From: a virus
Virus record (IMG/VR): IMGVR_UViG_3300031885_001008
Location: 1-25,564 of that record
Direction: 5' to 3' (one strand)
DNA: 25,564 bases
Part shown: in pieces, positions 14,632 through 21,538 of the stretch
How the letters are laid out: each line of letters begins with the position of its first letter
Position numbering within the stretch: position 1 is the first letter of the stretch
Made by a program: the position numbers and the translations under genes
The notes under the pieces: generated by a model
Databases searched by the model: none
What the model saw: the letters and a program-made list of their open reading frames with translations, nothing else
What the model was told of the DNA's origin: nothing

Positions 14632-15900
14632 ATGGCTCTTAACGCAACCCTAAGCCCGACGATCATTGCCAAGACCGCCCTCAAGCTCTTGGTCAATAAC
14701 CTCGTCATGGGCCAGCAGGTCTACCGCGACTATGAAGCGGAATTCCCTGGCAACCCGAAGAAGGGCGGAACGGTCACAATCCGGAAACCCGTGAAGTTCA
14801 GGGCGACCAAAGCACGGACCAGAACCTCTTCGGTCATCACAGAGAATTCCATCACCCTGACCGTCTCTACTCAGGCTCATATATCCTGGGCGTTTGAGAT
14901 GGACCAGTTAACCCTAACCATCGAAGAGTATGCCGACCGGTATCTGAGACCCGCTTGCGCTCAGCTCGCAAACGTGATCGATCAGGATCTCTGTGCTCTT
15001 TACGATGATGTCTACATGAGCGTCGTTGAATCAACGGGTTTTGTCTCTCCTCATACCTTCATGGTGCTCGGAAAGGCCATGCAGAAACTGGATGAGGAAG
15101 CGGCCGAAACAAACGACAGAGTTGTCGTCCTTAACCCGGCGGCTCACTGGTCACTGGCCAATGCGCTGACGGCTCTCTATCAGCAGGAACCGGGAACGGC
15201 GGCCTTGAGGAAGGGCTACCTTGGTCGGATCGCCGGAGCCGAAATCTTCATGGACCAGAACATCAAGGTTCACTCTACAGGAACCTGGGGTGGCTCTGGT
15301 GCTGTTGCTTCAACGGATGCAACCGGGAAAGAGGTTGCCACAGCGGCTCCTACCGGGACCAGAACGGCGGTGCTTCAGCTCTGCGATTTCGATCTTATTG
15401 ACACGGTCGTTCTCAATGCCGGTGATGTCTTCACGATCGCCGGTGTCTATGCAGTCAACCCGATGTCCGGTGAATCAACGGGTTCTCTCCGTCAGTTCTG
15501 CGTGACGGCGGCGGCCTCCTGCGGATCAACCGGAACGACTACGGAAGTGGCGATTTCGGTTTATATCGCCCCAGAGATTTGCGCAACGGGACCGTACAAG
15601 ACAGTCGGTTCTTTTCCTTCTGGCGGAGCAGTCGTGGATGTCCTTGGTCTTGCCAATCACGACTATCCCCAGAACCTCGCGTTTCATAAGAACGCTTTCG
15701 CCCTGGTCATGGTTCCTCTCGAAAAGCCTACCGATGAGTGGGGGGCAACCTACACGGAAAACGGATACAGCATCCGGGTGGTAAAGCAGTACGCCATTGA
15801 CAACGATGTCGAAGTCTGCCGTCTTGATGTACTCTACGGTGTCAAGACGATCTACCCCGAACTCGCCGTCCGTATGTGGGGTCAGGAAGCCGGAACTTAA
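14632..15900 (+). CDS. Major capsid protein, P22 coat (gp5) family
   Basis: The 422-residue length fits P22 coat (about 430). The N-terminus reads ALNATLSPTIIAKTALKLLVNN, then GGTVTIRKPVKFRA, and the HK97-fold core continues with DQDLCALYDDVY and VVLNPAAHWSLANAL. A Gly/Thr/Ser-rich segment, about residues 215-335, fits the inserted I-domain of P22-type coats (GDVFTIAGVYAVNP is typical). The C-terminus GVKTIYPELAVRMWG is a family hallmark. AAGGAGATGAAAA gives a strong ribosome site. Coat forms the icosahedral shell around the scaffold core. A hairpin with a short T-rich tail follows at 15914. The region is GC-richer than the terminase genes, as highly expressed coat genes often are. Confidence 0.94.
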   Translation: MALNATLSPTIIAKTALKLLVNNLVMGQQVYRDYEAEFPGNPKKGGTVTIRKPVKFRATKARTRTSSVITENSITLTVSTQAHISWAFEMDQLTLTIEEYADRYLRPACAQLANVIDQDLCALYDDVYMSVVESTGFVSPHTFMVLGKAMQKLDEEAAETNDRVVVLNPAAHWSLANALTALYQQEPGTAALRKGYLGRIAGAEIFMDQNIKVHSTGTWGGSGAVASTDATGKEVATAAPTGTRTAVLQLCDFDLIDTVVLNAGDVFTIAGVYAVNPMSGESTGSLRQFCVTAAASCGSTGTTTEVAISVYIAPEICATGPYKTVGSFPSGGAVVDVLGLANHDYPQNLAFHKNAFALVMVPLEKPTDEWGATYTENGYSIRVVKQYAIDNDVEVCRLDVLYGVKTIYPELAVRMWGQEAGT

Positions 15901-15913
15901 TCTAACCTTTAGC

Positions 15914-15944
15914 CGGGAGGGGGTAACTCCCCTCCCGTATCTTT
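15914..15944 (+). terminator. Hairpin terminator or attenuator after the coat gene
   Basis: CGGGAGGGG (15914-15922) pairs perfectly with CCCCTCCCG (15929-15937) around the six-base loop GTAACT. The stem is followed by TATCTTT, an imperfect U-rich tail. It lies in the 53-base gap between coat and the next gene, where partial termination would keep coat mRNA above tail mRNA. Confidence 0.7.
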
Positions 15945-15953
15945 GGAGTCAGT

Positions 15954-16145
15954 ATGGCGAAGAAGAAGTGGATCCAGGAGGCCATTAAGAAACCCGGATC
16001 TTTCACGGCGCAGGCAAAGAAAGCTGGGACAACCGTGCTTCAGTTCTCTCGCAGAGTTGCAGGTAATCCGAACCGGTATAACACGGTGACGAGAAAAAGG
16101 GCGGCCCTGGCTCAGACGTTGAGCAAGATGCGAAAGAAGAAATGA
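15954..16145 (+). CDS. Small basic phage protein, unknown function
   Basis: This 63-residue, Lys/Arg-rich protein (MAKKKWIQEAIKKPGSF at the start, KMRKKK at the end) follows the coat gene and hairpin. GGAG lies 5 bases before its ATG. Short proteins with the W-I-x-x-A-I-K-K-P-G motif are common in phage genomes, often near capsid genes, but I know of no proven function. It could bind DNA or RNA because of its charge. The stop overlaps the next ATG (ATGA). Confidence 0.75.
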   Translation: MAKKKWIQEAIKKPGSFTAQAKKAGTTVLQFSRRVAGNPNRYNTVTRKRAALAQTLSKMRKKK

Positions 16146-16612
16146 CAGAAACAGGGCCGACGAAACCTGGGATTTATTTTAAAGGTATTCCTGGTATGGA
16201 TGGATATAAACAGTATCCGGCTTGGAGATACCACAGAATCAATGATCCTCTCATCGTTCAGAACACGGAAGAAGATGAGAAAGTCAGACTCGATGGCTAT
16301 GAACCGATCAACATCCCAATTACTTGCAATAAGAATCTTTCAAACTGGTTCTGGGATCTCGAAGATCTTAGCCCTAAGCAGCTCGTCGTTTTTGCAAGGG
16401 AAGAGTTTGGGGTTGATCTTCCCATCGAGGCAGGACAGGAGAGACTTTTGAAGGCGGTCCTGGAGCTATCGAAATCGGCCCCACAGAACCGAGGAAGGAT
16501 CGCTTTGATGGCTCACACGATCAAGATGAACTATGACGAAACGCTCCTGGAGATCAGGAAGATGGCCGACAGCGGAATGTCCGAAGTCGAGACGATGGAG
16601 TTCACGAGATGA
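16142..16612 (+). CDS. Phage protein of unknown function in the head-completion region
   Basis: This 156-residue protein starts in an ATGA overlap. The N-terminal third is Pro/Tyr-rich and contains YKQYPAWRYHRIND, which looks like a segment that lies over another protein. It is followed by an acidic middle (TEEDEKVRLDGYEP) and a mostly helical C-terminal half with SPKQLVVFAREEFGVDLP and LLEIRKMADSGMS. No cysteine pair, signal or membrane segment is seen. It lies between the coat gene and a gp4-like protein, so it may be a minor head or accessory virion component. I do not recognise a family. Confidence 0.72.
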   Translation: MTETGPTKPGIYFKGIPGMDGYKQYPAWRYHRINDPLIVQNTEEDEKVRLDGYEPINIPITCNKNLSNWFWDLEDLSPKQLVVFAREEFGVDLPIEAGQERLLKAVLELSKSAPQNRGRIALMAHTIKMNYDETLLEIRKMADSGMSEVETMEFTR

Positions 16613-16806
16613 CAGATGAATTGATTACTGGGTTTACCAAAGTTGGGTACACGGATGATGGAATGGTTTTTTTCCTACTTGTCACGTCTCTTGAGGGGAA
16701 GCCTATCAAGACGATCAATCAGTGGGAACCCAAGAGGGCTCTTGAGATTTCTGAGAGCATTAAACAGGCCGCGACCCATGCTCAGTTAAAGAGGCAAGGG
16801 AAATGA
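16609..16806 (+). CDS. Small phage protein, unknown function
   Basis: This 65-residue protein has a short beta-rich N-terminal half (GFTKVGYTDDGMVFFLLVTSLEG) and a C-terminal helix (EPKRALEISESIKQAATHAQ). The ATG overlaps the preceding stop (ATGA), and the stop overlaps the gp4-like gene (ATGA). No recognisable family. Coupling to the structural operon suggests a virion or assembly helper. Confidence 0.68.
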   Translation: MTDELITGFTKVGYTDDGMVFFLLVTSLEGKPIKTINQWEPKRALEISESIKQAATHAQLKRQGK

Positions 16807-17492
16807 GCGAAACCGCACAGACGTTGATCAAAGCCGCTCTGAGATCGATTGGAGTGATCGCTCCAGGTGAGACGCCGACGGACGATGAGATCCAGGATGG
16901 CCTTGAAGCGTTGAAATTCATGTTCCGTCACTGGTCAGCCAACGATATCAGAATTTACTCTGTGACGGTTGAGAATTTCCCGCTTACCGGTGCAACATCC
17001 TACACGATCGGCTCAAGTGGTACGTTCAACACTGTAAGGCCTGCATCGATCCGTGGGGCCTACGTCAGGGATGCCTACAATTTCGACAATCCCCTGAAGA
17101 TCATCGATGAGGCCAAATACAGGGAACTGCATCTCAAGACCATCGTGGCGACCGCCGGATATCTCTGGTACAACCCGACTTACCCACTGGGAACGATCTA
17201 TCTCTACCCACTCGATGGATCGACGATTTATCTACACTCCTTAAAACCGTTGAGCGATCCTTCGGCAATCACAACAGACGTTGCCTTTCCTCCTGAATAC
17301 GACGAGGCGATCAAGTTCAACCTTGCCGTGAGGTTAGCCCCTGAGTACGGGAAAGAGCCCTTGCAGATGTGCATGGCTCTCGCGGCAAGCGCCATGAAAG
17401 ATATTGAAACGAGAAACTTTGCTTCTCAAATCAATGCGGTGAAGCCTGAAGTGATTAAAATCGCACGGAGGTATTCAATCGATGAAGGCTAA
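16803..17492 (+). CDS. Head-completion/tail accessory factor, P22 gp4-like
   Basis: The 229-residue protein begins with the hallmark of the P22 gp4 family (TLIKAALRSIGVIAPGE, then EIQDGLEALKFMFRHWS). Later parts (PPEYDEAIKFNLAVRLAPEYG, then a terminal helix) also match longer members. In P22, gp4 binds beneath the portal after packaging, stabilises the DNA-filled head and forms the seat for gp10. P22 gp4 has 166 residues, so this copy is longer, as in many relatives from other hosts. ATGA coupling joins it to the preceding gene. The next start lies 11 bases inside its end. Confidence 0.88.
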   Translation: MSETAQTLIKAALRSIGVIAPGETPTDDEIQDGLEALKFMFRHWSANDIRIYSVTVENFPLTGATSYTIGSSGTFNTVRPASIRGAYVRDAYNFDNPLKIIDEAKYRELHLKTIVATAGYLWYNPTYPLGTIYLYPLDGSTIYLHSLKPLSDPSAITTDVAFPPEYDEAIKFNLAVRLAPEYGKEPLQMCMALAASAMKDIETRNFASQINAVKPEVIKIARRYSIDEG

Positions 17493-17817
17493 AATGTTTT
17501 TGGTCTTGGCTTTGGTGTTGATGCCATGTCTAGCATTTGGAGCTCCTTTCGTCATCTGTGATTACGTGCCGACGACGCAGACTCAGCCGACCTATTATCA
17601 TTTGGTCAAGGACGGGGGAGTGACTGAAGATTCAACGGCTCAAGTCCAGGCAGATAATTCCGTAAGGCTTCATTACGACCTGGCAATCGTTACGACTGGG
17701 GCTCATAGTTGGACCGTCTCAGCATGTAACGAATGGGGGTGCAGTAGCACCGTCCCTTTCGCGTTTTCAAAAGCTGTTCCGTCCGGACCTGCAAATTTAA
17801 GATTGTCCAATCAGTAA
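17482..17817 (+). CDS. Signal-peptide protein with Fn3-like beta domain
   Basis: The 111-residue product begins with a short basic N-terminus and a hydrophobic core (MFLVLALVLMPCLAFGAPF). This is a likely signal peptide cut near residue 20-22, with no clear lipobox. The rest is a fibronectin-type-III-like beta sandwich ending TGAHSWTVSACNEWGCSST, where two Cys could form a disulfide. GGAGG precedes the ATG by about 10 bases. A signal peptide in the middle of tail genes suggests export to the periplasm or cell surface, or an inherited leader. The frame ends at 17817, but a -1 shift at A AAT TTA (17793-17799) would add 62 residues and end exactly at the next gene's start. Confidence 0.75.
   Translation: MKAKMFLVLALVLMPCLAFGAPFVICDYVPTTQTQPTYYHLVKDGGVTEDSTAQVQADNSVRLHYDLAIVTTGAHSWTVSACNEWGCSSTVPFAFSKAVPSGPANLRLSNQ
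17793..17799 (+). promoter_or_regulatory. Candidate -1 slippery heptamer A AAT TTA
   Basis: The seven bases fit X XXY YYZ and lie in the exact register of the Fn3-like gene (codons AAT TTA). Five bases downstream GTCCA (17805-17809) can pair with TGGAC (17823-17827). The zero frame stops at 17815-17817. The -1 frame stays open to 17987. The same heptamer serves Rous sarcoma virus; efficiency in bacteria is uncertain. Confidence 0.35.
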
Positions 17818-17987
17818 ATGGGTGGACCTGGCAGGCGGTCCTTGTGTTGACAAAACCCAAGGACGGAACGTGGGATGAAGCGGGAGTCAAACTCTACGTT
17901 GAAATGTTAGGAACAGCGGCTAACCAAAACTGGGAACAGGAAATGAATGAGTTGTTTAACTCGATGATTCTGAAATTGGAGCCATAA
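17799..17987 (+). CDS. Open frame without usual start: frameshift extension or separate small gene
   Basis: The stretch encodes KIVQSVNGWTWQAVLVL and continues to MNELFNSMILKLEP, 62 residues after the putative shift. Codon use and the Trp-rich start look genuinely coding. Its TAA overlaps the next gene's ATG (TAATG), like other real junctions here. No ATG, GTG or TTG lies near the apparent beginning. GTG at 17844 would remove the GWTWQ part, and ATT at 17802 lacks a ribosome site. Either -1 frameshifting from the Fn3-like gene, a rare start codon, or a sequence indel explains it. Function unknown. Confidence 0.5.
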   Translation, partial: KIVQSVNGWTWQAVLVLTKPKDGTWDEAGVKLYVEMLGTAANQNWEQEMNELFNSMILKLEP

Positions 17988-18682
17988 TGGCAATCGTCAT
18001 CACCGCAGACTATACGACCAAGGCTTGGGGTAACACAACCAACACCACGATGAACCGTCCGGCCAACGTGGTGGATGGTGATTTTTTACTTGCTTTCTTG
18101 ATATTGTATTCTTCTGCCGCAGTAACCCCACCCACAGGATGGACGTTAATCGTTGCGGTCGCAAATACGAGTGGCTGTTATACGCACCTTTACTATAAAA
18201 GAGCGGCGAGCGAGGGAGCAAGTTGGGTATGGACCCATGCCAATACAAGTACCTCTGGATTTGTCCAACGATTGACTGGTGTTGTTGCCTCCGGTGATCC
18301 TGAAGACTGCACACGAAGCACAGCAACGGCCGAGGGTACTTCTATTTCATGTGCGTCCATTACCACTGCTACGGCTGGGGCTTGCCTTTGTCAGGCATTG
18401 GGTGCAACGGATACCACCGGACTTTGGAGTGGTGAAACATTAACAGAGCGGATAGATGTTGCAACGGTTGCCCTTGCTTCCGATCTTCAAGCCTCCGCAG
18501 GGGCAAGCGGCGCTAAGGCTGCAACTCACGCTGATGGGTATTCTCTCGCAGCGGTTTTGATAGCATTGAGGCCAGCGGCGGGCGGTGGCCCTTACACCGG
18601 AAGCAAAGCAGGAGTTTTGACAGAAGCCGGTGCCTATTCGAGAAAACTAGAAGCCGGAAGAACAAAAGGTGGAATTTTATGA
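17987..18682 (+). CDS. Beta-rich virion-type protein with one C-terminal 20-residue repeat
   Basis: The 231-residue protein is rich in Thr, Ala and Ser with alternating beta strands. Its pattern (VDGDFLLAFLILYSS, then PPTGWTLIVAVANTS, then YYKRAASEGASWVW) is common in uncharacterised phage structural proteins with a jelly-roll-like, possibly sugar-binding fold. The last 30 residues change character: GSKAGVLTEAGAYSRKLEAG matches the repeat unit of the protein encoded at 20094. It starts in a TAATG overlap. The role is probably a tail or decoration component; no enzyme motif is visible. Confidence 0.72.
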   Translation: MAIVITADYTTKAWGNTTNTTMNRPANVVDGDFLLAFLILYSSAAVTPPTGWTLIVAVANTSGCYTHLYYKRAASEGASWVWTHANTSTSGFVQRLTGVVASGDPEDCTRSTATAEGTSISCASITTATAGACLCQALGATDTTGLWSGETLTERIDVATVALASDLQASAGASGAKAATHADGYSLAAVLIALRPAAGGGPYTGSKAGVLTEAGAYSRKLEAGRTKGGIL

Positions 18683-18879
18683 TCAGGAAGAGAATCTATC
18701 ACTTTTTCAAGGGAAGGCTGAACAAGCCTAAATACAAAGTCACAAAGGAGGGTCAAAAATGTTACTCAGTCACTTTATCCCGTACACTGAATCTTGGAGA
18801 CTTGCAAAAATTGCAAAGCAAGTCAGGTCGGGGATCGTTCCTAAAGGGGTTGACAAAGAAACTATTTGGAAAGCCCTGA
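18679..18879 (+). CDS. Possible short basic ORF, doubtful
   Basis: The frame starts in an ATGA overlap and gives a 66-residue basic protein (MIRKRIYHFFKGRLNKPKYK at the start). Only the first 27 or so residues are outside the next gene, which has a far better ribosome site. The rest lies in a second frame of that gene. The ATGA junction argues for translation; the 121-base overlap argues that the original stop was lost or the frame is chance. Confidence 0.3.
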   Translation: MIRKRIYHFFKGRLNKPKYKVTKEGQKCYSVTLSRTLNLGDLQKLQSKSGRGSFLKGLTKKLFGKP

Positions 18880-19361
18880 AACAGACGAGACCAAGAAACG
18901 TCACGGAGATGTTCGGCTTTCTCTTCGCTAAAGTTCAAAGGGCGGACGGAACGACAAAGGACTATGGCCTTGTCTCTGTGAAGGAAGTCACGGCGGTTTT
19001 TACCAAGCGGCTTGTTGATGCCATGGTCACATCCGGAGATGTGCTTGACAACTTCAATCAGCACAAGATGGGGTCAGGATCGACGGCGGAGACAGATACC
19101 GAAACCGCTCTTGTCACAGCAAGGGCTGGGGCGCAGGGTGCCACCGGAAATGCCGCGGCTACCCATGGGGCCACTTCGAACATCTACAGGACCGTCGGGA
19201 CGTTGACCGCTGATGCGGCCTACGGTTGCAGGGAGCATGGAGTTTTCAACGCCTCCACGGGTGGGATCCTGCTCGACCGTTCAGTCGTTACGGCTATCGA
19301 TCTTAATACGGACGATATTGTCACCTGGACCTATGAACTCACGGCCAACGCGGGAGGATAG
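18759..19361 (+). CDS. Conserved phage structural-type protein
   Basis: AAAGGAGGG lies 7 to 8 bases before the ATG at 18759, fixing the start of this 200-residue protein. The C-terminal two thirds show a recognisable phage pattern: GSGSTAETDTETALVTA, NIYRTVGTLTADAAYGCREHG, and GGILLDRSVVTAIDLNTDD followed by a closing beta strand TWTYELTANAGG. Proteins with this RTVGT...EHG...LLDRS...NAGG signature occur in many tailed phages near tail or head-decoration genes, but no exact function is established to my knowledge. Likely a virion protein. It is followed after 5 bases by a Maf/GT42-like gene whose GGAGGA ribosome site lies in this gene's last codons. Confidence 0.8.
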   Translation: MLLSHFIPYTESWRLAKIAKQVRSGIVPKGVDKETIWKALKQTRPRNVTEMFGFLFAKVQRADGTTKDYGLVSVKEVTAVFTKRLVDAMVTSGDVLDNFNQHKMGSGSTAETDTETALVTARAGAQGATGNAAATHGATSNIYRTVGTLTADAAYGCREHGVFNASTGGILLDRSVVTAIDLNTDDIVTWTYELTANAGG

Positions 19362-19366
19362 TTTTA

Positions 19367-20116
19367 TTGAAAACCCTCATGCAGTGGGAGTGGCAGAAGC
19401 TCTATATTCCTCCGTCTGTGGCGAAGAAACGTAATAACATCGTCAAGGTGTTAAACGTTATACCTTCGGAACCGGAGAAGTTTCCACCTATCGAATCTCT
19501 GAGGGAACATGACACCGTATTCATCACAGGTGACGGAAAGTGTCTTGCTCAGGATGTTGAAGAATTTACTTCCTGGGGGATAGGTCACGACATCTACGCA
19601 GTCAACCGATCCCTTATTTTCCATGAAAGGCAGGTGCTTCACTGGGCGGCGGTTGATGTTGAAGAGGCGACATGGTTCACTCAGTATGTAAATGGAAACG
19701 TTGAACCGAGAAGAAGGATCATCCGTCATTCCATCGGAGGGGAAACTCACTTCGGGAATACAGACGGAGTCGGACTCTATGACATCTATTGGACGATGGA
19801 CTACCAGTGGGAGAATGAGTATCAGCGTCGTGTCTTCGTCGGGAATACGGGCTATTTCTCCGTTCTAACGGCCCTGAAGATGGGATATTCGAAGGTGGTG
19901 CTAGGTGGTATGCCCTTGAACCAAGATCCTCATTGGTACGATCCTGACGATGCTGACGGGCCAAACTGGACCGGGTTGACGTACTGCCAGTGGATGGATT
20001 TCAAAATGAAGCATTCTGGGGCGGACAGGGTACGGAGCCTTCAGGGCTACTCCTCCTTCATTTTAGGGCAGGCAACGAAGGATTGGGTATTAAATGGCGC
20101 TATTAGGAACAACTAG
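19367..20116 (+). CDS. Rossmann-fold Maf(DUF115)/GT42-like protein, copy 3
   Basis: This 249-residue third paralogue starts at TTG 19367 about 8 bases after GGAGGA. It has a longer N-terminal extension (about 45 residues) than copy 1. The shared signatures are VFITGDGKCLAQDVEEF (51-67), HDIYAVNRS (74-82), and VGNTGYFSVLTALKMGYSKV followed by VLGGMPL (158-184). It agrees more closely with copy 1 than copy 2 (TGDG, SWGI, VLHWA, IRH). The T-G-x-x-x-x-x-x-A-x-x-x-G-Y pattern resembles the Campylobacter sialyltransferase CstII. It sits between tail-region genes, 6 kb from the other two, so the copies are dispersed and not a fresh tandem duplicate. CMP-sugar transfer is inferred, not shown. Confidence 0.6.
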   Translation: MKTLMQWEWQKLYIPPSVAKKRNNIVKVLNVIPSEPEKFPPIESLREHDTVFITGDGKCLAQDVEEFTSWGIGHDIYAVNRSLIFHERQVLHWAAVDVEEATWFTQYVNGNVEPRRRIIRHSIGGETHFGNTDGVGLYDIYWTMDYQWENEYQRRVFVGNTGYFSVLTALKMGYSKVVLGGMPLNQDPHWYDPDDADGPNWTGLTYCQWMDFKMKHSGADRVRSLQGYSSFILGQATKDWVLNGAIRNN

Positions 20117-21152
20117 ACGTTATTCGATTCTTGCAAGACTAAAAGACGGAGTCCTTTCGTCTGCGGGTGCACTCACCAGAAAGATCCAAGGATTAAGGAC
20201 CTACACTGGAGGTCTGTCTTTCTCTGGTGTGTACTCTTATTTAAGAAGTCTCCCTGGGGGGACGAGGGCCGGAGTTCTTTTGCTTGCCGGATCTCTTCTA
20301 AGATCGATTCAGGATCTTAGGACTTATTTGGGAACTCTTTCTTTAACCGGAGCAACAACTAGACTTCTTAATCTCTCCAGGGTCTATACCGGAGTCCTCT
20401 CCTTAACCGGTGCCCTCTCGAAGGTCTTTAATCTACCCAAACTCTACGCTGGGGTTTTATCTTTCGCAGGAATCGTAACTGGTGTAGTCTCAGGCGGCCA
20501 GGAATTCTACACATATACGGCAACAGGAATAAAGAATTTTGCCGGGGCGATCACTCGGAATTTCAATGGATCAAGAACTTTTTCAGGTGTTATTTCATGG
20601 TCTGGTACTGTTCTAAGATCATTAATTTCGGCAAGGACTTATTCGGGGATGCTCTCCTTTTCGGGTGTGTTTCTCAGATCCCTAATTTCCGCAAGAACCT
20701 ATTCCGGGATCTTGTCTTTTGCCGGGAGTGTCTATTATTCGGTTCAAGCAGCAGGGATCGAAGGCGGTATCCTTGCGATAGCGGCCCAGCTTACCCGATG
20801 GCTCCAACTGAATAGGCTTCGTTCGGGTGTCTTAACCTGTGTCGGCGCATTAACGAGATATTCTGTCCTTTCCAGATTAAGAGCAGGGGTTATTTCATCC
20901 AGCGGTGCTCTTTTAAGGCGCATAAATGCGGCAAGGCTTTATTCATCTGTCCTAAATTTCGCCGGTGCGGTTACGAGTTATGTTGGTAATTTTGGCACTG
21001 GCTCAGGGATTCTATCGATAAACGGGGCCATGACTAGGCAAGCTCATTATTTTAGGACAATCACATCCGGATTAATCATGGTCGGCCCATCCGCCGGAGG
21101 GTTGGCTAGAAGGGGTCTTTTGAGATTAGGTTTCGCTCCCAACATGAGGTAG
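20094..21152 (+). CDS. Protein made almost wholly of 20-residue repeats
   Basis: The 352-residue protein consists of about 15-16 copies of a unit close to R-x-Y-S-G-V-L-S-F-A-G-A-L-T-R. The conserved second Gly of each unit falls at residues 25, 45, 66, 86, 106, 126, 151, 171, 191, 211, (Ala 231), 251, 271, 291, 311 and 331, a strict spacing of 20 with one one-residue and one five-residue insertion. The units alternate hydrophobic and small residues and carry a basic position, suiting a beta solenoid or amphipathic hairpin array. There is no signal peptide or Cys pair. It overlaps copy 3 of the Maf-like genes by 23 bases. Function unknown; a fibrous virion or membrane-contact protein is possible. 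Confidence 0.75.
   Translation: MALLGTTRRYSILARLKDGVLSSAGALTRKIQGLRTYTGGLSFSGVYSYLRSLPGGTRAGVLLLAGSLLRSIQDLRTYLGTLSLTGATTRLLNLSRVYTGVLSLTGALSKVFNLPKLYAGVLSFAGIVTGVVSGGQEFYTYTATGIKNFAGAITRNFNGSRTFSGVISWSGTVLRSLISARTYSGMLSFSGVFLRSLISARTYSGILSFAGSVYYSVQAAGIEGGILAIAAQLTRWLQLNRLRSGVLTCVGALTRYSVLSRLRAGVISSSGALLRRINAARLYSSVLNFAGAVTSYVGNFGTGSGILSINGAMTRQAHYFRTITSGLIMVGPSAGGLARRGLLRLGFAPNMR
20145..21104 (+). repeat. Sixty-base protein-coding repeats (20 codons per unit)
   Basis: About 16 degenerate units occur in tandem. The best-conserved neighbours are 20613-20672 and 20673-20732, sharing twelve residues in a row (LRSLISARTYSG) while 7 of those 12 codons differ silently. The repeat is therefore conserved as protein, not as DNA. 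Confidence 0.75.
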
Positions 21153-21155
21153 AAA

Positions 21156-21485
21156 ATGACAACTGAAAATGAACTGAGAGGCGGTCTTGAACTTACGGAG
21201 ATAGCAGCAGATTGGGACTACTCGGCTTCAAGGCCCCCTAATTGGCCTAATCTCCCAAGAATCTCCAGCATCCACTTTGATCCGGCAGCGGCCAACGACA
21301 AACTTGTCGTAAAGGACGGAACGGAAGATGGACCCCGGAGATGTGTTCTCGGCCCCTGTGACAATGCAAACGATCAGCGAATCAAGTATTTTCACGGGGC
21401 AAGATTGTCTCCGTTTATCGATTTTTCGGAGTGTGTGCTAACGGCCGGACATAGAGTGACCATCGAACTATGGAGCGAAAGATAG
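21156..21485 (+). CDS. Phage protein of unknown function
   Basis: This 109-residue protein starts 3 bases after the repeat protein's stop, with GAGGT before the ATG. It contains PPNWPNLPRISSIHFDPAAA and a beta-rich end (GHRVTIELWSER), with DKLVVKDGTEDGPRRC in the middle. The pattern resembles small beta-sandwich phage proteins placed in tail operons, but no family can be named. Two Cys (RRCVLGPC) are close together. Likely a virion component because of its neighbours. Confidence 0.68.
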   Translation: MTTENELRGGLELTEIAADWDYSASRPPNWPNLPRISSIHFDPAAANDKLVVKDGTEDGPRRCVLGPCDNANDQRIKYFHGARLSPFIDFSECVLTAGHRVTIELWSER

Positions 21486-21493
21486 GAGGTGAT
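21484..21493 (+). promoter_or_regulatory. Full-length Shine-Dalgarno before a 13-residue ORF
   Basis: AGGAGGTGAT is complementary to ten bases of the usual 16S rRNA 3' end and is the strongest ribosome site in the window. The core GGAGG ends 7 bases before the ATG at 21497. Confidence 0.8.
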
Positions 21494-21496
21494 CCC

Positions 21497-21538
21497 ATGC
21501 CCTGCAAGGGAAAGAAAAAGAAAGTGAGACGTAGGTAA
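21497..21538 (+). CDS. 13-residue basic mini-ORF coupled to the gp10-like gene
   Basis: The peptide reads MPCKGKKKKVRRR. It follows a perfect Shine-Dalgarno sequence and ends in TAATG, where the last base of its stop is the first base of the gp10-like start. It has ten basic positions or neighbours and one Cys. It probably serves to deliver ribosomes to the next gene, or is a tiny basic virion peptide; both are inference. The strong site and exact coupling make chance unlikely. Confidence 0.55.
   Translation: MPCKGKKKKVRRR

Noticed and set aside
18760-18879. C-terminal part of the 66-residue basic frame at 18679
   Set aside because: It is a second frame of the strongly initiated gene at 18759; only the first 27 or so residues could be a separate peptide.
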